A DNA stretch of 48,644 nucleotides. Source: Bdellovibrio sp. ZAP7 (GTDB taxonomy: Bacteria > Bdellovibrionota > UBA1018 > CAIMNF01). The position numbers were made by a program, and so were the translations under genes. Below the pieces are notes generated by a model, which searched no databases, was not told the DNA's origin, and saw only the letters and a list, made by a program, of their open reading frames with translations. The DNA is taken from the NCBI GenBank assembly GCA_945874535.1, contig CAMCGZ010000019.1, forward strand, positions 1-48,644. Reading direction: 5' to 3'. Positions 41,568-48,644 of the stretch are shown in pieces; within the stretch, counting starts at the first letter, position 1, and each line of letters begins with the position of its first letter.

Positions 41568-42308
41568 TCAGGAGGTTCCGAAAAGAGCGGCCATCAGACC
41601 GATGCCGATCGCCATGAGGCCACCCACGAGGCATCCGATTGCGAGCATGCCCAGGAGACCGGGAAGCAAAACCAACACGAGCGCCCGGAGTCCCGAAATC
41701 CGGAAACGGACCTTCAGACCGAGCAGGAGCAGTGCCGCGCTGTAGATCCAGCCTATGAACCCGCCGATCCCTACAGGCAGGAAGCCGAGCCAGGACGCGA
41801 TCAGTCTCGGAGCCGAGGAAAATGCGACGATTCGAACGAAAACCGGAATTGCGACCGGATCCTCGCCCTGGTTCCTGCGGCGGATCAGTAACCACGCCCC
41901 TACAAACAGGCTCATTCCCGAGATCGTGAAGTTGAACACGGACTGGAACGGGGAGAGCGCGATTCCGGAAAGTTCCGCGAGCCACGCCGGAATCGCGGAA
42001 GGTTCTGCGCGCTGGTTCCAAAGGGTGTCGGGGAGCTGGTTCCAAAAGGGCAGAGTCTCGAGCTGTCGTTTCACCCGGAGAATGCCGTCGAGCAAGGACT
42101 CGTTCTTGACCAAGCGGGTGATCCACTCGAAACCCGCGGCGACCCAATTCACCAAAATCCCGAAAACCAGAGCCCGGCTCAGCGAGTATGAGGGAAATCG
42201 ATCCTTGAAGAAACGGACCGGCTCCGTCAAAAGCAGGATCAAGTCGTTCAAGAAAGTCCTGACGGGTCCCGGTTCAGGGTTGACTGCAGGCAAGTGCTCT
42301 TCTGTCAT
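41568..42308 (-). CDS. Yip1-domain-like integral membrane protein
   Basis: The 246-residue protein has a ~35-residue cytoplasmic start with 'LLLTEPVRFFKDR', which resembles the opening of bacterial Yip1-domain (YIP1/DUF1282-type) proteins. About five hydrophobic segments follow (near 45-62, 118-142, 165-185, 189-210 and 215-242). Function in bacteria is unknown. It starts directly at the DUF4340 gene's stop with no spacer and lies 21 bases before metG, so it belongs to the ABC/GldG operon and may act in the same membrane complex. Confidence 0.72.
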   Translation of the reverse strand: MTEEHLPAVNPEPGPVRTFLNDLILLLTEPVRFFKDRFPSYSLSRALVFGILVNWVAAGFEWITRLVKNESLLDGILRVKRQLETLPFWNQLPDTLWNQRAEPSAIPAWLAELSGIALSPFQSVFNFTISGMSLFVGAWLLIRRRNQGEDPVAIPVFVRIVAFSSAPRLIASWLGFLPVGIGGFIGWIYSAALLLLGLKVRFRISGLRALVLVLLPGLLGMLAIGCLVGGLMAIGIGLMAALFGTS

Positions 42309-43700
42309 TCACTTCAGTTTCCATGAATCGGGACTGAAAGGGAATGCTTTTCCGAGTTTGCTCTCGAGCTCGAAGGCCTCGTTCCGCGGTGATCCGGCAA
42401 TCCGGACCCAACTCCGTCCTTTAGAAGTGTAAAACTCGAGGCGGTGCCGGTCGGTCTTTTTGGCGTCTCCCAAAGTCAGCAGTACGGTCTCACCTTCGGC
42501 CTGGGGAGCAGGCGAAGTGATCGAAGGCGAGTGGGATTCCGACATCAAATTGAGCAATTCGCGTACTTTCCCGGTGTCCAGTTTCGGCTCGCCGGATTTC
42601 TGAACCCAGGTCTTTCCGTCAAATGACCAGCTCAAAACCTGAGAATAGGCCTTCCCCTCGAGCTTGAACTCCGTCACGGCGATCTTCTCTCCTTGGGTCA
42701 GAAGGAGATTGCGTCTCAGGTAGTTCAACGATCGGTCGAGTTGCACGTTCAGATTTCCGTCGACCTCGACTGGCTCTTTCAGGAGGGGCGACTTCAGGTA
42801 GTACGAGGTCAATTGGGACCCCTTCAAAACCTTCGAGAAGATCTCGATGCTTCCTTTTCCGGCAGAGCCTTGCCAGGAGAGTTTCAGGATGGATTTCATC
42901 CCTTTCAAGATCGAAGCGTCCGGAAAATCCTTGGCTCGGGCCTGCGAAAGAGATGAAAGGAGGGTTTCGATCCGCTCGTAGTCCCCCTCGAGTCCGTTTA
43001 CCGTCCACAGGCCGTTCTTTTCGGTGCCGGTGACTTTCCCGGAAGAACCTTCCAGGGTGAACCCATCAATTCCTTCCCGGGTGAATGAGAAGAGCTTCTT
43101 GTCCCGATACCAGGCGACGTTCTTTCCGAGGACATTGTTCTTGTAGAAGTTACCGATCAAAAAAATAGTTTTCTCGTTGAGCTTACCGTCTTCCATGGAG
43201 CCCACAAACTGCTTGTCGCCCACCGGGTGCGGCTCGCCGAACCAAGCGATGAAGGTTTTTCCGTTTTCGAGAACCACTTCGATCGACTCACTCCCGGTTC
43301 CTTCACGTCTCTTTTGCCCGAGTCCGTATTCCTCGATCAGGCGTGCGCGCTTTTCGGGGGAGTCCTCCGACAGATCGACCGTTTCGGTCGCCGACATCGA
43401 ATTCAGGTTCGACAGCAGGTCTCCGACGTGGTCGGGATCGGCCGGGAGATTGACCGGTTCGCTGATGTTCCAGGACTTGGCGTCTGGGCTGGAGCGGGTC
43501 AGCGTGATCGAGGTCCCGGCGTCACGGATCCGGATAGACCGGATTGGTCGATCTTCAGCGATCGGAATCGGCTTCTTGAGCAGAGCGTCTGCACGCTCTT
43601 TTTTGGGCTTGTGCGAGTACTGCAACCAGTAGGCAAAGCTGCCTGATACCAGCAGCAGGGCGGAGAGAACGAAGGGGGCTTTCCAGTTCGGCTGTCTCAT
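42309..43700 (-). CDS. DUF4340-domain protein of a GldG-type ABC system
   Basis: The 463-residue protein has one N-terminal membrane helix (about 9-27). Extracytoplasmic DUF4340-like repeats follow, with stretches such as 'WNISEPVNLPADPDHVGDLLSNLNSM', 'EEYGLGQ', 'FGEPHPVGDKQFVG', and again 'WVQKSGEPKLDTGKVRELLNLM'. DUF4340 proteins usually accompany a GldG-type membrane protein and an ABC ATPase/permease, as here. Their role is not established. The gene lies 19 bases after the GldG-like gene and abuts the Yip1-like gene. Confidence 0.85.
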   Translation of the reverse strand: MRQPNWKAPFVLSALLLVSGSFAYWLQYSHKPKKERADALLKKPIPIAEDRPIRSIRIRDAGTSITLTRSSPDAKSWNISEPVNLPADPDHVGDLLSNLNSMSATETVDLSEDSPEKRARLIEEYGLGQKRREGTGSESIEVVLENGKTFIAWFGEPHPVGDKQFVGSMEDGKLNEKTIFLIGNFYKNNVLGKNVAWYRDKKLFSFTREGIDGFTLEGSSGKVTGTEKNGLWTVNGLEGDYERIETLLSSLSQARAKDFPDASILKGMKSILKLSWQGSAGKGSIEIFSKVLKGSQLTSYYLKSPLLKEPVEVDGNLNVQLDRSLNYLRRNLLLTQGEKIAVTEFKLEGKAYSQVLSWSFDGKTWVQKSGEPKLDTGKVRELLNLMSESHSPSITSPAPQAEGETVLLTLGDAKKTDRHRLEFYTSKGRSWVRIAGSPRNEAFELESKLGKAFPFSPDSWKLK

Positions 43701-43719
43701 GACGGGTGACCTCGCGCGA

Positions 43720-45108
43720 TCAGAGTTTCTTGCGTCGGATCCACATCAGGATTCCGAACACGGCGATTCCGAGCGGAACAGCGACCACAGAAATCCAGAA
43801 GATCGCGATTCCCTGGTTCTGGGACAACTCCATGGTTCCGGCTTCGCCTTCTTTCGAGCGGATGGAGATCATGCTCTCGTCTTCAACGGCCCAGCTGACC
43901 GAGTTCAAGAACAGGTCGAGGTTTCCTCCGAAGCGGGAGTACTGATTGTTGGCAAACTGACTCGATCCGAACACCACAATGCGGGTCTCTTTGGTGGCTG
44001 GTGTGTCTTTGCGCTTGCCTTGCACGCTGGCGGCTGCGGAGAGCGGACCGGCCAGATCGGCTCCAGCGGTGTACTGTGCGGCTCCTTTTGCTAACCCGGA
44101 AAGATCGGATTCCGCCCAGGCTTTGGGGGTGGTCTTGCCGATGAATGATCCCTTGAGTCCATCGGGGAGTTTCTCGATCACATCCACAGGGCGGGTGAAC
44201 GGGAAGTAGCATTGTTCTCCGAAGTCCTTGACGATTGTGTTCTCCTTGTTGAACTGGGCAATGATCGGCACCGATGCATCCACGCCGAGCATCTTCGAAA
44301 CCGGATCGATCACGAGTCCCGACCCGATCTCGAAGCCCCATTCTTTCAGCAATGCTTTCAATTCCTTGGTCTGATCGGTGTGGGTCACCACGGCATCGAT
44401 ACCCACCACCAGGCGTCCCCCTTCGGAGAGGTACTGGTTCAGAACCTTGATTTCGGCTGGAAACAGGGCCTTGTTGGCGCCCATCATGACCACCGCGGAG
44501 CACTCGCCGGGAATTTTGGTTTCTTGCGAAAGTGTGAACTCCCGGAAGAGATAAGACTGGTCTTCAAGTCCCTTCTTCGCTGAGGCGAGACCTTGGGCTC
44601 CCTGGTCACCGAGAGACGCTTCTCCATGTCCGTTCACCATGCAGATGGTGGAGCGACCTTCGCGGGTCAGCTTGATGATCTCGTTGGTGATCTTATCTTC
44701 GCTGATCTCTTCAACCTTGGCCGACTTTCCCTCGTAGCTCAGCACTAGGGTGTCCATCTTCTTGATGCCCGCGGCCTTGGCCCGGGTCGGCTCTTTGTTG
44801 GGGTCGACCAGTTCGAACTTGAACTTCCCGGAGGCCTTCCGGTAGTTGTCGAACACGGGGCGATTACGTTCTTTTGCGCTGATGTCGCCATAGAAAGTGG
44901 CGTTCAAATCGCTTTTCAGCGATTTCATGACCTTCTCGGTCTGATCCGAGAAGGTGTGGAGCTTGTTCCTGGTGAGGTCGGCTTTTTTCGGATTCTGGGC
45001 CGCGATAAAATTCACGACCCCGAGGATGCCGATGACGGTCAAGGTTACAAAAGCCGAATTCACTCCGAAAGAGACTGCGCGTTTTTTCGATTCATTCTTT
45101 GGATTCAT
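43720..45108 (-). CDS. GldG-family ABC-associated membrane protein
   Basis: The 462-residue protein has membrane helices at both ends (about 17-37 and 430-455). The large extracytoplasmic region between them contains 'KADLTRNKLHTFSDQTEKVMKSLKSDLNATFYGD', 'VFDNYRKASGKFKFELVDPNKEPTRAKAAGI', 'MVNGHGEASLGDQG' and a late 'RIVVFGSSQFANNQY...GGNLDLFLNSVSWAVEDE'. These are the marks of the GldG/ABC_transp_aux group. In Bacteroidetes, GldA/F/G are linked to gliding, but homologues in other phyla have no proven role. It sits two bases after the permease gene. Confidence 0.9.
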   Translation of the reverse strand: MNPKNESKKRAVSFGVNSAFVTLTVIGILGVVNFIAAQNPKKADLTRNKLHTFSDQTEKVMKSLKSDLNATFYGDISAKERNRPVFDNYRKASGKFKFELVDPNKEPTRAKAAGIKKMDTLVLSYEGKSAKVEEISEDKITNEIIKLTREGRSTICMVNGHGEASLGDQGAQGLASAKKGLEDQSYLFREFTLSQETKIPGECSAVVMMGANKALFPAEIKVLNQYLSEGGRLVVGIDAVVTHTDQTKELKALLKEWGFEIGSGLVIDPVSKMLGVDASVPIIAQFNKENTIVKDFGEQCYFPFTRPVDVIEKLPDGLKGSFIGKTTPKAWAESDLSGLAKGAAQYTAGADLAGPLSAAASVQGKRKDTPATKETRIVVFGSSQFANNQYSRFGGNLDLFLNSVSWAVEDESMISIRSKEGEAGTMELSQNQGIAIFWISVVAVPLGIAVFGILMWIRRKKL

Positions 45109-45110
45109 GA

Positions 45111-45893
45111 TTATCTCCAGCGGTACGAGTCGAGGACACGGTGGGTGAAAAACAGACCGAGTCCGGCGAAAGAAAGGTAGAAGATCACGTCAGTGGAGTC
45201 GATGATCCCCTGACTGAAATTGTTGTAGTGTTGAATCAGCGACAGGTAATCGAGGAAGTCACTGAAGACCGGACCTGCCGATTGAGACGCCCAATTCACG
45301 AGCCAGAAGAAGAGTCCCGCTGCGAAGGTCAGGGCTCCTGCCACGATCTGGTTCTCGGTCATGGAAGAGAACAGCACGCCCATCGAGATGTAGCATCCCG
45401 TGAGTAGCAGAGTCCCGAGATAGCTCGTGAAAATGACTCCCGGGTCAGGGTTTCCGAAGATGATCAGCACCACCGGATACACCAGGGTGAGGAGAACCAT
45501 AGTCGCTACCAGGAGAAAAGCAGAAAGGAACTTGCCGATGATGATCTCGGTCAGAGTCAGTGGCGCGGTCAGCAGGAGCTGCAGGGTTTGCATTTTCCGC
45601 TCCTCGGCGAAGAGGCGCATCGTCACGAATGGAACCAGGAACAGGAGGATCACGTTCATGTTTCCATACAGCGGGCGGATCAGCCCGTCGGTGAGGCTCA
45701 GGCTCTTCCCCATGCCGAACTGCTTGTATTGCAGGCTCTGCATGTTGAAATGGGACAGATTGAAAAAGAACATCCATCCCATCAGGATCAGGAATCCCGC
45801 GATCACGATGTAAGCGATCGGAGAGGTGAAGTAGGTCCGGTAATCCTTGGTTGCGATGGTCCAGGATTTGTTGAAGTTGAAGGAGAATTTCAT
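45111..45893 (-). CDS. ABC-2 type permease (GldF-like)
   Basis: The 260-residue protein has six hydrophobic segments (about 27-47, 75-95, 108-130, 140-162, 170-190 and 225-250). It also has the ABC-2 pattern 'KDYRTYFTSPIAYIVIAGFLILMG', 'PFVTMRLFAEERKMQTLQLLLTAPLTLTEIIIGKF' typical of GldF/NosY-like permeases. It forms the channel for the ATPase encoded just upstream (4-base overlap) and is followed by the GldG-like gene two bases later. The substrate is unknown. Confidence 0.93.
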   Translation of the reverse strand: MKFSFNFNKSWTIATKDYRTYFTSPIAYIVIAGFLILMGWMFFFNLSHFNMQSLQYKQFGMGKSLSLTDGLIRPLYGNMNVILLFLVPFVTMRLFAEERKMQTLQLLLTAPLTLTEIIIGKFLSAFLLVATMVLLTLVYPVVLIIFGNPDPGVIFTSYLGTLLLTGCYISMGVLFSSMTENQIVAGALTFAAGLFFWLVNWASQSAGPVFSDFLDYLSLIQHYNNFSQGIIDSTDVIFYLSFAGLGLFFTHRVLDSYRWR

Positions 45894-46819
45894 GAGTTGC
45901 CCTCCTGTGTGGTGAGCTGCAGGAAGACTTCTTCCAGGCTCAGTTTCTCGGCTGCGAATTCCAATACGCCCATTTTTGAAGTCACCGCCGCTTCGACGAT
46001 ACGGTCTCGATGAAGTGCGCCGTCCGGCAGCATCTCAACCAGAAGGCGGGTGCCCTCGAGGTCGACTTGTTTCACGCCCTGAAGGCCGCGGATGGCTTCG
46101 ATCCCGACCGGGTTCGGATCCTTCACGTCCAGGTGGAACAGGAGTCCCTGCCGCATGCGGGTGGTGAGTCGCTCGATCGAATCCTGGGCGACAATCTGAC
46201 CTTTGTTGATCACGATGATTCGCTGACAGGTGGCTGTGACCTCCGGAAGGATGTGTGAGCTCAGGATCACTGTGTGTTGACCCGCCAGGCCCTTGATCAG
46301 CTCACGGATTTCGATGATCTGGACGGGGTCCAGACCGACGGTCGGCTCGTCCAGGATCAGGACCTTCGGTTCGTGAACCAGGGCTTGGGCCAATCCCACG
46401 CGCTGCTGGAAGCCCTTCGAGAGGTTGCCAATGACCCGTTTGCGCACTTGCGTCAGACCGGTCCGCTCAATGGCGCGGTCGACCGAACTTTTGATCCGGT
46501 TTTTTGGCACTTCGTGTAGGCGTGCCGCATAAGAAAGGTAGTCCTCGACCACCATTTCCGGATAGACCGGCGGGATTTCGGGAAGGTATCCCACGTTCCG
46601 TTTCACGGCTACGGGCTCGTCGAACACATCGTGCCCAGCCACTCGCGCGATGCCCGAGGTGGCCGGCATGAAGCCCGTCAGGATCTTCATGGTGGTGGAT
46701 TTTCCGGCCCCGTTCGGGCCGAGAAAGCCGACAATTTCTCCGGCTTCCACTTTGAAATCGAGATTGGAAATGGCGGCCCGCGGGCCGTAAAGTTTCGACA
46801 GACCTGAGACTTCAATCAT
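45890..46819 (-). CDS. ABC transporter ATP-binding protein (GldA/NatA-like)
   Basis: The 309-residue protein has Walker A GPNGAGKST, a Q-loop before 'VYPEMVVEDYLSYAARLH', signature LSKGFQQR, Walker B VLILDEPTVGLD and a switch His in ILSSHILPEV. A ~90-residue C-terminal domain follows. It energises the ABC-2 permease. The start is ATG 46819, preceded by AAGGAG at 46829-46834; a longer in-frame reading to 46903 covers the promoter. It heads the six-gene unit ending with metG. Confidence 0.95.
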   Translation of the reverse strand: MIEVSGLSKLYGPRAAISNLDFKVEAGEIVGFLGPNGAGKSTTMKILTGFMPATSGIARVAGHDVFDEPVAVKRNVGYLPEIPPVYPEMVVEDYLSYAARLHEVPKNRIKSSVDRAIERTGLTQVRKRVIGNLSKGFQQRVGLAQALVHEPKVLILDEPTVGLDPVQIIEIRELIKGLAGQHTVILSSHILPEVTATCQRIIVINKGQIVAQDSIERLTTRMRQGLLFHLDVKDPNPVGIEAIRGLQGVKQVDLEGTRLLVEMLPDGALHRDRIVEAAVTSKMGVLEFAAEKLSLEEVFLQLTTQEGNS

Positions 46820-46846
46820 GATCGCATGCTCCTTGATTTCAGAACA

Positions 46847-46876
46847 ATAGAATGGGGGCCTCTCCACAGTTGTCAA
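46847..46876 (-). promoter_or_regulatory. Candidate promoter of the ABC/GldG-metG operon
   Basis: TTGACA (46876-46871) on the - strand, an 18-base spacer and TTCTAT (46852-46847) give a start near 46840. That leaves a ~20-base leader containing the AAGGAG ribosome site at 46834-46829. The -35 is perfect, the -10 weak. Confidence 0.5.
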
Positions 46877-46949
46877 GAGCCCTTGCGGCGACCCTCCATT
46901 CATGACACTTTATGGGTCTGATCATCCACTGCCGGGGAGGAAGAATTTC

Positions 46950-48644
46950 ATGGCCCGATTGATTCTTGTCGCATCATGTCTTGCTTGGTCCTGGATCGCC
47001 GGTCCGGACGCTCTGGCGCTTTCGCCCTTCGGCAAACAGGCCGGTGCCGCTTACCGTGCGTTACCAACCACCAGCAAAGGCGGAACCCTGTACTTGAGGC
47101 TCGCCTCGAATCCGAAAGTGCTGAACCCCTTTGTTACGGGAGATGTCGACTCTTCCAATGTGATCGACTTCCTTTTTGCCCACTTGCTCCGCAAGGACTA
47201 CGAGACGGGTGAGTACTATCCCGAACTGGCCGAAAAATTCGATGTCTCGAAGGATCGAAAAATTCTGACTTTCACTCTGAGAAAAGACGCCGTTTGGGAA
47301 GACGGGACTCCCGTCACCACGGAAGATGCCGAATTCTCTTTCCAGACGCTCATGAACCCGAAAACCGATGCCGCGCCCCTGCGCACTTATTTCGAAGGTT
47401 TCAAGTTCGAGAAAGTCGACGGAAGGACCTTTCGTTTCCTGGTCGACAAACCCAATGTCAACACGGTGGACGAGACTCTCGATGACTTCCTGATCATTCA
47501 AAAGAAACAGTTTGCAGGCGCGGCGGACTTCAACAGGTCCAAGGGGATCATGGAGCCGGTGGGGAGCGGGCCTTACCGGCTCAAGTCCTTTTCGCGCGAT
47601 CAGAAGCTCGAGCTCGAACTCAAGAAGGACTGGTGGGGCTTCAAGACCAGTGAGTTCAAGAACCAGTACAACTTCAACTCGATCTTGTTCCGGATCATTC
47701 CAGACTCCGCTCTCTCGTACGAGAAGTTCATCAAAGGCGAAATCGACGTTTATGAAATGAATGCCGAGGTTTTCGGAACCCGGGTGAAGGGCTCCGACAA
47801 GGACCGTTTCGGAACCGACGAAAAAGACCCGAAGCCCCTCTGGGCCAAACACTTCATGACCCAGTCTCCGGCGCCTTGGTCTTACATCGGTTGGAATCTG
47901 AGACAGCCGGTGTTTGCCGGGAAGAAAACGCGCCAGGCCCTGGCCCATCTCATCGACACGGATGAGATCATCCGCAAGGTTTACCATGGCGAGGCCCGTC
48001 CTTGCATTGGACCTTTCGGTTCGAGTACTCCGAACACCGCTCCGGATCAGGCCAAGAAAGCCTTCAAGTACGACCCTAAAAAAGGCCTCGCGCTTCTCAA
48101 GGCAGACGGATGGAGCGATCTCGATGGAACCAACACGCTCTCGAAGATGATCGCTGGTAGGAAAGTGAAGTTCGAGTTCACTCTCCGCTACAATTCGGAG
48201 AATCCGATGCGGGCCAAGATCGCCCAGATCGTGAAGGAACAGTTCAAAAAGGCGGGAATCACCGCCCAGGTCCAGGCACTTGAGTTCAACACCTTGCTCG
48301 GCTACATGGAGAACCGCGATTTTGACGCGATCATCATGGGTTGGGGTAAGGGGAGCCTGAATGCCGACTCGAAGCAGATCTGGCACACCAAGTCCGCAGA
48401 GAACAAGGGCTCGAACGCTGTCGGGTACTCGAACCCCGATGCCGACAAGTTGATCGAACAGGCTACTGCAGAGCTCGACGTGCAAAAGCACTTCAAGTTG
48501 AACCAGAAGATCGGAGCGATCATCTACGACGACCAGCCTTATGCATTTCTGGTCGAGGTTCCAGGATTCATGGCCGGTTTTCAAAACGGCCGGTTCCGCG
48601 CGTCCCGCTGGGTGATGAAGTGCAGTGACACCGCTCCGGTCTCG
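46950..48644 (+). CDS. OppA-like peptide-binding protein (3' end outside window)
   Basis: The frame is open from ATG 46950 to the window end, giving 565 residues without a stop. A signal peptide (MARLILVASCLAWSWIAGPDALA) is followed by SBP_bac_5 features: GTLYLRLASNPKVLNPF, LLRKDYETGEYYPELAEKF, LTFTLRKDAVWEDGTPVTTEDAEFSF, GSGPYRLKSF, APWSYIGWNLRQPVFAGKKTRQALAHLID and a late IIMGWG segment. It should bind peptides for an Opp-type importer. The start is supported by GGGGAGG at 46934-46940. Translation runs divergently from the ABC/GldG operon with 130 bases between. It differs clearly from the OppA-like protein at 12895. Permease genes might follow outside the window, or it could serve the oppB/oppC pair at 34192-35954. 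Confidence 0.92.
   Translation, partial: MARLILVASCLAWSWIAGPDALALSPFGKQAGAAYRALPTTSKGGTLYLRLASNPKVLNPFVTGDVDSSNVIDFLFAHLLRKDYETGEYYPELAEKFDVSKDRKILTFTLRKDAVWEDGTPVTTEDAEFSFQTLMNPKTDAAPLRTYFEGFKFEKVDGRTFRFLVDKPNVNTVDETLDDFLIIQKKQFAGAADFNRSKGIMEPVGSGPYRLKSFSRDQKLELELKKDWWGFKTSEFKNQYNFNSILFRIIPDSALSYEKFIKGEIDVYEMNAEVFGTRVKGSDKDRFGTDEKDPKPLWAKHFMTQSPAPWSYIGWNLRQPVFAGKKTRQALAHLIDTDEIIRKVYHGEARPCIGPFGSSTPNTAPDQAKKAFKYDPKKGLALLKADGWSDLDGTNTLSKMIAGRKVKFEFTLRYNSENPMRAKIAQIVKEQFKKAGITAQVQALEFNTLLGYMENRDFDAIIMGWGKGSLNADSKQIWHTKSAENKGSNAVGYSNPDADKLIEQATAELDVQKHFKLNQKIGAIIYDDQPYAFLVEVPGFMAGFQNGRFRASRWVMKCSDTAPVS

Noticed and set aside
47061-48584. Long open frame on the - strand (507 codons)
   Set aside because: It is antisense to the OppA-like gene starting at 46950, which has a signal peptide, ribosome site and family motifs; the - strand product has no recognisable features.
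1-48644. tRNA, rRNA, CRISPR array, insertion sequence, prophage or attachment site
   Set aside because: No cloverleaf-like intergenic sequence, direct repeat array, transposase or integrase was seen, and non-coding gaps are all about 130 bases or less.

Overview
The window is a dense chromosomal segment from a Gram-negative bacterium. It contains KDO synthesis genes (kdsA, kdsB, kdsC), a TamB/BamA-type outer-membrane assembly pair, a beta-barrel porin-like protein, lipoproteins and several peptidoglycan synthases. Gene content (FliL-like protein, bactofilin, GldA/GldF/GldG-like ABC cluster with a DUF4340 protein, CHASE2 kinase, pseudo-receiver/coiled-coil protein) and the GC-rich codon use would fit Bdellovibrionota or a neighbouring lineage of the former Deltaproteobacteria. 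That placement is inference, since no rRNA or other decisive marker is present. I recognise 43 protein-coding genes, no tRNA or rRNA, no insertion sequence and no CRISPR. No gap between genes exceeds 300 bases, and many genes overlap by 1 to 14 bases. The first and last genes run off the window.

Left part (1-9403, + strand): a 5'-truncated tamB overlaps a BamA/TamA-like gene with about six POTRA units. Then come rplM-rpsI, a strong intrinsic terminator, a parvulin-type foldase gene and an unrecognised membrane protein gene. From 9394 to 16811 the - strand carries PBP1, an OppA-like binding protein, a CHASE2 histidine kinase and an NtrC-type response regulator. The PBP1 gene shares a 65-bp region of interleaved divergent promoters with a + strand barrel protein (16877-18307).

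Middle (18317-32980): an SDR and an extended-SDR epimerase gene (-) are followed by an MBL hydrolase, alanine dehydrogenase and an orphan FliL-like gene (+). Next are a bactofilin with a membrane partner (-) and a pseudo-receiver/coiled-coil protein (+). A compact operon kdsB-pyrG-kdsA-kdsC-GT51-transpeptidase (+) joins CTP supply, KDO activation and wall synthesis. A small Fe-S set (iscS-iscA-ferredoxin, +) has its own good promoter.

Right part (32967-46819, - strand): there are two long operons. The first to be transcribed is ATPase-permease-GldG-DUF4340-Yip1-metG. The second starts at a TTGACA promoter with a neighbouring palindrome and reads tdk-UPRT-hpt-GHMP kinase-DUF429-oppB-oppC-serpin. 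It is an unusual mix of nucleotide salvage, sugar phosphorylation, peptide import and a lipoprotein protease inhibitor. The window closes with a 3'-truncated OppA-like gene (+).

The most interesting items are the salvage/Opp/serpin operon with its Cys-cluster DUF429 protein, the bactofilin pair, the pseudo-receiver coiled-coil protein, the six-POTRA protein beside TamB, and several predicted promoters lying so close to start codons that their mRNAs would have very short leaders.
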